Origin: JANNBN01 sp963763885
GTDB lineage: Bacteria > Actinomycetota > Acidimicrobiia > Acidimicrobiales > JANYDT01
Reading direction: 5' to 3'
Length of the DNA: 64,000 nt
NCBI GenBank assembly: GCA_963763885.1
Contig: CAVXQD010000003.1
Coordinates: 248,001-312,000 of the forward strand
The notes beneath the pieces were generated by a model. The model was not told where the DNA came from, did no database searches, and worked only from the letters and a program-made list of their open reading frames with translations. Shown piece by piece: positions 59,388-64,000 of the stretch; within the stretch, counting starts at the first letter, position 1, and every line of letters begins with the position of its first letter. Position numbers and translations under genes: made by a program.

Positions 59388-60350
59388 GTGACGACCAATC
59401 TGAGGATCTGCATTGCCGGTGAAGGCGCTATTGCGCAGAAACACCTCGACGGTCTTGCCCGTATCGATGGGGTTGAAGTTGTCAGCATCGCTGGTGGCAA
59501 CGCAGCTGACACCCAAGAGGTCGCAGCGCAGCGTGGCATCCCGTTCTGGTCGGTGGACCTGGCCGAGGCAATGAACCAGCCCGGTGTCGATGCGGTCATC
59601 CTCACCACCCCAACGCAGCTGCATGCCTCGCAAGCGATCGCTGCGATGGAAGCTGGCAAGCACGTGCTGATCGAGATCCCGATGGCTGACTCGTTTGCCG
59701 ATGCCGAGGCCGTCGTCGCAGCGCAGCAACGCACGGGCCTCACCGCCATGGTGTGTCACACCCGCCGCTTCAATCCGTCGCACCAATTCGTGCATAACCG
59801 GGTGGTGAGCGGTGAACTGGCGTTGCAGCATCTTGTGGTGCAGACGTTCTTCTTCCGCCGTGAGAACAAGAACGCACTTGGCAAACCTCGTACGTGGACA
59901 GATCATTTGCTGTGGCACCACTCCTGCCACACCGTGGACCTGTTCCGTTATCAAACCGGCGAAGAGCCCGATGTGATCTGGGCGCAGCAGGGTCCAATTC
60001 ACCCGCAGCTGGGTATCGCCATGGACATGACGGTTGCGTTGCGTGCGCCGAAGTCCGGTGCGTTGTGCACGTTGTCGTTGTCGTTCAACAACAACGGGCC
60101 GCTTGGCACGTTCTTCCGATACATCTGCGACAACGGCACCTACATCGCGCGGTATGACGACTTGGTCGACGGCTTCGAAAAGCCGGTTGACCTCAGCGGC
60201 ATTGCGATGTCAAACGACGGCATCGAGCTGCAGGACCGGGAGTTCATCGCCGCCATTCGCGAGGGTCGGGAACCGCTCGCCAGCGTGGCGCAATGCTTGC
60301 CAACCATGCAGGTGATCCACCGGTTGGCGCAGTCACTCGGCGAGAAATGA
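59388..60350 (+). CDS. ligC: 4-carboxy-2-hydroxymuconate-6-semialdehyde dehydrogenase
   Basis: 320-aa Gfo/Idh/MocA-fold NAD(P)-dependent dehydrogenase that oxidises CHMS to 2-pyrone-4,6-dicarboxylate. Rossmann motif LRICIAGEGAIAQKHLDGL, VILTTPTQLHASQA, and EIPMADSF in place of the usual EKP; TDHLLWHHSCHTVDLFRY is the active-site His region shared with LigC. Start GTG 59388 chosen because it begins the conserved region. Overlaps ligU by ATGA. Confidence 0.9.
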   Translation: MTTNLRICIAGEGAIAQKHLDGLARIDGVEVVSIAGGNAADTQEVAAQRGIPFWSVDLAEAMNQPGVDAVILTTPTQLHASQAIAAMEAGKHVLIEIPMADSFADAEAVVAAQQRTGLTAMVCHTRRFNPSHQFVHNRVVSGELALQHLVVQTFFFRRENKNALGKPRTWTDHLLWHHSCHTVDLFRYQTGEEPDVIWAQQGPIHPQLGIAMDMTVALRAPKSGALCTLSLSFNNNGPLGTFFRYICDNGTYIARYDDLVDGFEKPVDLSGIAMSNDGIELQDREFIAAIREGREPLASVAQCLPTMQVIHRLAQSLGEK

Positions 60351-61456
60351 CCAAACCCATGGCGAACGGCGTTCGCTGCATGTTGATGCGTGGGGGTACG
60401 TCGAAAGGTGCGTACTTCCTTACATCCGATCTGCCGTCAGAAGTAACGGCGCGTGACCAGTTGCTGTTGGAGATCATGGGATCGCCAGACGCACGGCAGA
60501 TCGATGGCGTCGGCGGCGCACACCCGCTTACCTCCAAGGTGGCAGTGGTGAGTGTCTCGCCTGATGCCGAGGCCGATGTGGATTACCTCTTTCTGCAGGT
60601 CGGTGTCGACGAGGCCATGGTGACCGACAAGCAGAACTGCGGCAACCTGCTGGCCGGGGTTGGGCCCTTCGCTGTGGAGCGTGCTCTTGTGCCGGTCTCA
60701 GCTGACGCAAACGTTGCCGCGGTGCGAATCCGCATGCTCAACACCGGCGGTGTGGCCACGGCCCAATTCCCTGTTGCCGGTGGTCTTCCCGTGTACTCCG
60801 GCGACTGCTTCATCGCAGGTGTGCCAGGAACCGCAGCGCCCATCGAGTTGGCCTTCGCAGACACCGCCGGGTCCACGTGTGGGGCTCTGTTCCCAACCGG
60901 CAACGTGGTCGACACCATCCAGGGAGTGCAGGTGACCTGTATAGACAACGGCATGCCGGTGGTCATCCTGCGAGCCGCCGACGTTGGGGTCATGGGAACC
61001 GAGACGTGCGAGTCGTTGGAAGCCAACGCAGCAGTGAAGGCTCAAGTCGAATCCATCCGACTAGCCGCAGGACCGCTGATGGGGTTGGGTGACGTCACCA
61101 AGCTGACTGTGCCAAAGATGACGCTGGTCAGCGCTCCCACCGAGGGCGGGACGCTCAGTACACGTACGTTCATTCCGCATCGCTGCCACGACGCCATCGG
61201 TGTTCTTGGCGCTGTGAGTGTGGCAACTGCTGCGGTTATCCCTGGTACTCCTGCTGCCGATGTTTCGGTGTTCGCAGGCGCAGCGAGCGGCGGCTCGGGC
61301 AGCGTGCCGAGCAGGGTGACGGTTGAACACCCAACAGGCACCCTTGACGCTGCCGTTGTGGTGGAGTTCGTTGATGGTGTTGCCGTGGCAAAACGGTCCG
61401 CAATTTTACGTACCGCACGAAAACTGATGGACGGCGTCGTCTTTCCGAGAAACTGA
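60347..61456 (+). CDS. ligU: 4-oxalomesaconate tautomerase (PrpF family)
   Basis: 369-aa PrpF-fold isomerase (LigU/GalD type) that converts the oxalomesaconate tautomer needed by LigJ. MLMRGGTSKGAYFL at the N-terminus, KQNCGNLLAGVGPFAVERAL with the catalytic-type Cys, GVATAQFPVAGG and LFPTGNVVDTIQG in the middle and PHRCHDAIGVLGAVSVATAA near the C-terminus match the family. Translationally coupled to ligC and 8 bp before ligI. Confidence 0.9.
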   Translation: MTKPMANGVRCMLMRGGTSKGAYFLTSDLPSEVTARDQLLLEIMGSPDARQIDGVGGAHPLTSKVAVVSVSPDAEADVDYLFLQVGVDEAMVTDKQNCGNLLAGVGPFAVERALVPVSADANVAAVRIRMLNTGGVATAQFPVAGGLPVYSGDCFIAGVPGTAAPIELAFADTAGSTCGALFPTGNVVDTIQGVQVTCIDNGMPVVILRAADVGVMGTETCESLEANAAVKAQVESIRLAAGPLMGLGDVTKLTVPKMTLVSAPTEGGTLSTRTFIPHRCHDAIGVLGAVSVATAAVIPGTPAADVSVFAGAASGGSGSVPSRVTVEHPTGTLDAAVVVEFVDGVAVAKRSAILRTARKLMDGVVFPRN

Positions 61457-61464
61457 GTAAGCAC

Positions 61465-62337
61465 ATGACCGCAACCATCCCGCCACCCCACGCCAACCCG
61501 CATGCTCCACGCGTGTTCACGCCGCCAGCCAACGCGTGCGATGCGCACTGCCACATTTTTGGCCCCGGAGACCGGTTTCCGTATTCCGAAGATCGGTCTT
61601 ACACGCCTCCGGATTCCGGCTTGGAGGATTTCGAGCGTCTGCAGGAGCGGTTGGGTCTGTCTCGGGCTGTCTTCGTGCAGGCAAGCTGTCATGGCGTAGA
61701 CAACTCCGCCATGGTCGATGCCATCGTCCGCGGCAACGGAAAGTATGCGGGCGTAGCAATGATCGACGAGTCGTTCACCGACGCAGACATTGCTGAACTG
61801 CATCGGGTCGGCGTACGGGGCACCCGCTTCAATTTCGTCGCTCATTTGGGTGGTGCTCCAGAGCTACCGGTGTACTGGCGCTTGGTCGAACGAGTCGCAA
61901 AATTTGGGTGGCACATCGTGTTGCACTTCGATGCCAAGGACCTCACATCGTATGCGGGCTTACTTGACTCCATGCCAACGCCCTATGTCATTGACCACAT
62001 GGCACGGGTCGATGCGAAGAAGGGCGTGGAACAAGAGCCGTTCCAGCAACTGTTGTCGCTGATGGCCGACGAACGCTGCTGGGTCAAAATCTCCGGCGCC
62101 GAACGACTCACTGCCGATGGCCCGCCGCCGTACGACGACGTCACCCCCTATGCGCAAGCGCTCATTGCTGCAGCACCTGATCGAATTCTGTGGGGCACGG
62201 ATTGGCCGCACCCCAACGTGCGCCACATGCCAGACGACGGCGATCTACTGGATCACCTGTTCTCGTTTGCGCCGGACGAGGCCACCCGAAACCAGATCTT
62301 GGTGGACAACCCCCAACGTCTCTACGACTTCAGCTGA
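61465..62337 (+). CDS. ligI: 2-pyrone-4,6-dicarboxylate hydrolase
   Basis: 290-aa amidohydrolase-fold enzyme that opens the pyrone ring of PDC. D26-A-H28-C-H30 (CDAHCHIFGP), FVQASCHGVDNSA, HIVLHFDAKDL, YVIDHMARVDAKKG and ILWGTDWPHPN, with its catalytic Asp, are the LigI motifs. Together with LigC and LigJ/U/K it completes the route to pyruvate and oxaloacetate. Its 3' end overlaps the convergent fumarylacetoacetate hydrolase gene by 8 bp. Confidence 0.93.
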   Translation: MTATIPPPHANPHAPRVFTPPANACDAHCHIFGPGDRFPYSEDRSYTPPDSGLEDFERLQERLGLSRAVFVQASCHGVDNSAMVDAIVRGNGKYAGVAMIDESFTDADIAELHRVGVRGTRFNFVAHLGGAPELPVYWRLVERVAKFGWHIVLHFDAKDLTSYAGLLDSMPTPYVIDHMARVDAKKGVEQEPFQQLLSLMADERCWVKISGAERLTADGPPPYDDVTPYAQALIAAAPDRILWGTDWPHPNVRHMPDDGDLLDHLFSFAPDEATRNQILVDNPQRLYDFS

Positions 62338-63212
62338 CCCGCTGCTCGTCCTGCACCCCGTTGCGAAGCGTGCCTATGCCGGGTACGTCGACCTGGACCA
62401 CGTCGCCCGGCTTCAGGAACTGTGGGGGAGTCATGCGTGCCCCCGAGCCGGTTGGTGTTCCGGTGAAGATCATGTCTCCAGGCTGAAGGGTGCAGAACGT
62501 GGATAGGTATTCGATCTGCTTCTCAATCGGGAAGGCCATCGACGACACGGAGTCGTGCTGACGAATCTCGCCGTTCACGGTTGTGGTGACGGAAAGCGAC
62601 TCGAAGTCTGGCACCTCGTCCATCGTGACCATGCCACGGGCCGATGGCGCCAGACCCGTCCCAGTTCTTTCCTTGCGTGACGTTGAACTTTCCGTGGCGC
62701 ACCCAGTCCCGAATGGTTCCCTCGTTGCCGACGGTGAGCCCAGCGAGATGAGTCCTGGCCCGGTCTTGTGGAATACGCCGACCAGCAGTCCCGATGACCG
62801 CGACGATCTCACCCTCGTAGTCCAACTCCGCAGACTCCGGTGGCCTGGTCAGGGGTTGCTGGTGCCCGACGAACGAGGAGGCGAACCGCACGAACACGCT
62901 GGGGTGCATCGGTGCTTCAGTCCCGTCGGCGTACTCGGCGTTGCGGCCTCCGTAGTTGACGCCGATGCAAAAGATTTTGCCTGGGCGGGGGATGGGAATC
63001 TCGAACCGAATATCCGATAACGCGTGATCGGCGCTTGCGGTCTCAGCAATACCCAACAGGTCGAGCAATCGTCCGTCTGCAAGCACGGTTGACATGTCCG
63101 TTCCTGGTTTCATTCGTGCGCCGAGGTCCACCACGCCGGCCACGCCACTGGCGTCGGTGACGACCGCTCCGAAGGAGGAGCGCTGGTCGACGGAGAAGCT
63201 CACAAGTCTCAT
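62330..63212 (-). pseudogene. fumarylacetoacetate hydrolase-family protein, frameshifted
   Basis: FAH-family enzyme of about 290 aa (C-C hydrolase, isomerase or decarboxylase of meta-cleavage products). N-terminal MRLVSFSVDQRSSFGAVV, then IFCIGVNYGGRNAEYA, SAELDYEGEIVAVIG with metal-binding Glu residues and VTQGKNWDGSGAIGPW; the frame then shifts and continues as MVTMDEVPDFESLSV ... QIEYLSTFCTLQPGDMIFTGTPTG. One surplus base at 62633 (plus strand G) explains this. Start ATG 63212 is family-like; the frame open to 63365 is not. Divergent from a CHMI gene whose product class acts with FAH enzymes. Confidence 0.85.
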
Positions 63213-63270
63213 CTGGCGAGAATAGATAGCCTGTGAGACAGATGCCTCCCTTGCCACATGTGACGAACCT

Positions 63271-63621
63271 ATGCCCCATGTAACGGTGGAGTACTCGGCC
63301 AACCTTGCCGAACTGGTCAAACCCGCAGACGTTGTGGAAGCGCTGCACGCAGCGGCGCTGGCCACAGGTATCGCTCCGCTCGACGCGCTGCGGACTCGGG
63401 CAGAGGAACGAACCGTCTACGTCATCGGCAACGGCAGTCCGTCCAACATCTTTGTTTCCGTTGTCGCTCGCCTTGGAGAAGGACGCACGCCCGAGGAACG
63501 GCAACGCTTTATCGATGCACTTATGCACGCGCTGGAAGCGTCGCTCGGGTCTGCCGCGAGCAACGCGATGCTGAGTGTGGAGTATCAGGAAATCCGCACG
63601 CCAGATGCGGGTGAACCATAA
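63271..63621 (+). CDS. 5-carboxymethyl-2-hydroxymuconate isomerase-like protein (CHMI)
   Basis: 116-aa tautomerase-superfamily protein. After removal of Met, Pro is the N-terminal catalytic residue (PHVTVEYSANLAEL), and AEERTVYVIGNGSPSNIFVSVVARLGEGRTPEERQRFIDALM follows the HpcD/HpaF family. In the homoprotocatechuate pathway it isomerises the ring-cleavage product before FAH-type decarboxylation; here it lies divergent from an FAH gene and next to the protocatechuate cluster. Confidence 0.87.
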   Translation: MPHVTVEYSANLAELVKPADVVEALHAAALATGIAPLDALRTRAEERTVYVIGNGSPSNIFVSVVARLGEGRTPEERQRFIDALMHALEASLGSAASNAMLSVEYQEIRTPDAGEP

Positions 63622-63716
63622 CCATTTGCGCCAGTCACCCTGAACGCACCCCCGCAGATGTTGAACATAGATCGCCTAACGTGCGAATCTGACCGCTGAA
63701 CCTAAGGCGAGGCGCC

Positions 63717-64000
63717 ATGAACTCTGACACGCAGCAGGAACTCGATCACCGCCCCCAGCGCCAACAGCTATCACGAGGCCCCAGCAAATCAGGGTGGTCC
63801 CCCGCCAGGTTGTCCGGTGCATGCCACCTGGTCGCCACTTGACGCGGACTACCTGAGGGATCCTTATCCCATCGCCAATGCACTGCGTGAGGCGTACCCG
63901 GTGTTCTTCGCCGAGCAGTTTGGTCACCTCACGGTGACGCGCATGGAAGATATCGAAGCGATCTTCATGCAGCCAGAGGTGTTTGCGTCCACCAACGTGC
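63717..64000 (+). pseudogene. cytochrome P450, 3' end outside window, frame shift near start
   Basis: From about 63760 the frame reads GCPVHATWSPLDADYLRDPYPIANALREAYPVFF and LTVTRMEDIEAIFMQPEVFAST, a typical bacterial P450 N-terminus. No start exists in that frame before it; the only ATG with a ribosome-binding-like GGCGAGGC is at 63717, one frame away. A surplus C in the five-C run at 63752-63756 would join them. The gene runs past the window end. Confidence 0.7.

Noticed and set aside
1..64000. tRNA, rRNA or riboswitch genes
   Set aside because: I looked for T-loop-like GGTTCGA motifs and conserved rRNA words and saw none that could be extended to a cloverleaf or rRNA; a covariance search would be decisive.

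Overview
The window reads as a chromosome segment of a moderately high-GC Actinomycetota, possibly an Acidimicrobiia-like lineage (inference). The reasons are: many GTG starts; several genes whose -10 hexamer lies 6-7 nt before the start codon, implying leaderless mRNAs; a Gram-positive-type LexA box; a DUF222/HNH '13E12' protein; and acyl-CoA dehydrogenase, SDR and HsaA/HsaC-type genes. No rRNA, tRNA, CRISPR array or insertion sequence was recognised.

Layout. 1-1.8 kb: end of an acyl-CoA dehydrogenase gene and an SDR. 1.8-2.8 kb: a tandem pair of AhpD/carboxymuconolactone-decarboxylase-like genes; the second reads through an in-frame TGA exactly at the second position of its CxxC motif and looks like a CxxU selenoprotein. 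3-15 kb: HNH protein, MerR/phosphotransferase divergent pair, His-rich DMT exporter, two toxin-antitoxin pairs, ArsR/SRPBCC pair, PEP-utilising enzyme, glycosyltransferase. 16-18.9 kb: secreted S8 protease with a W-every-5 repeat tail, then an AlkB-type dioxygenase behind a perfect LexA box. 19-30 kb: acyl-CoA dehydrogenase/HxlR, ArsR-arsenate reductase fusion behind a 24-bp palindrome, AtuA/DUF4387, a molybdate ABC transporter (modB frameshifted), LuxR, a degenerate EAL protein, a TM-helix channel-like protein and TetR.

30-34 kb: a translationally coupled PhyH dioxygenase - Gfo/Idh oxidoreductase - fatty-acid-hydroxylase operon. 35.5-43.4 kb: a metal and redox block: Cu/Zn SOD (frameshifted), chromate transporter, CopC-CopD fusion, a small membrane-anchored secreted protein, Zn/Cd/Pb P-type ATPase, DUF305 protein and an ArsI/CadI-type protein. 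43-53 kb: short P450-like protein, VOC protein, an internally deleted HsaA-like gene fused in operon to an extradiol dioxygenase, a two-component system, PepSY membrane protein, ECF sigma/anti-sigma pair and a TauD/BBOX-type dioxygenase.

53.3-62.3 kb: an essentially complete 4-hydroxybenzoate/protocatechuate 4,5-cleavage pathway: pobA, ligA, ligB, ligC, ligI, ligU, ligJ and ligK, plus a GntR/FCD regulator and a DUF1932-type dehydrogenase. Two divergent promoter regions each carry a pair of TTGTnnACAA dyads 12 bp apart, the probable operators of that GntR protein. 62.3-64 kb: a frameshifted fumarylacetoacetate-hydrolase gene, a 5-carboxymethyl-2-hydroxymuconate isomerase and the start of a cytochrome P450.

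Two dispersed repeat families occur: a 58-bp element at about 7.0 and 57.3 kb, and a GAGTTGCGCGTATGT element at about 15.9 and 24.1 kb. Five genes carry single-base frameshifts, so either decay or residual indel errors must be considered when using this sequence.
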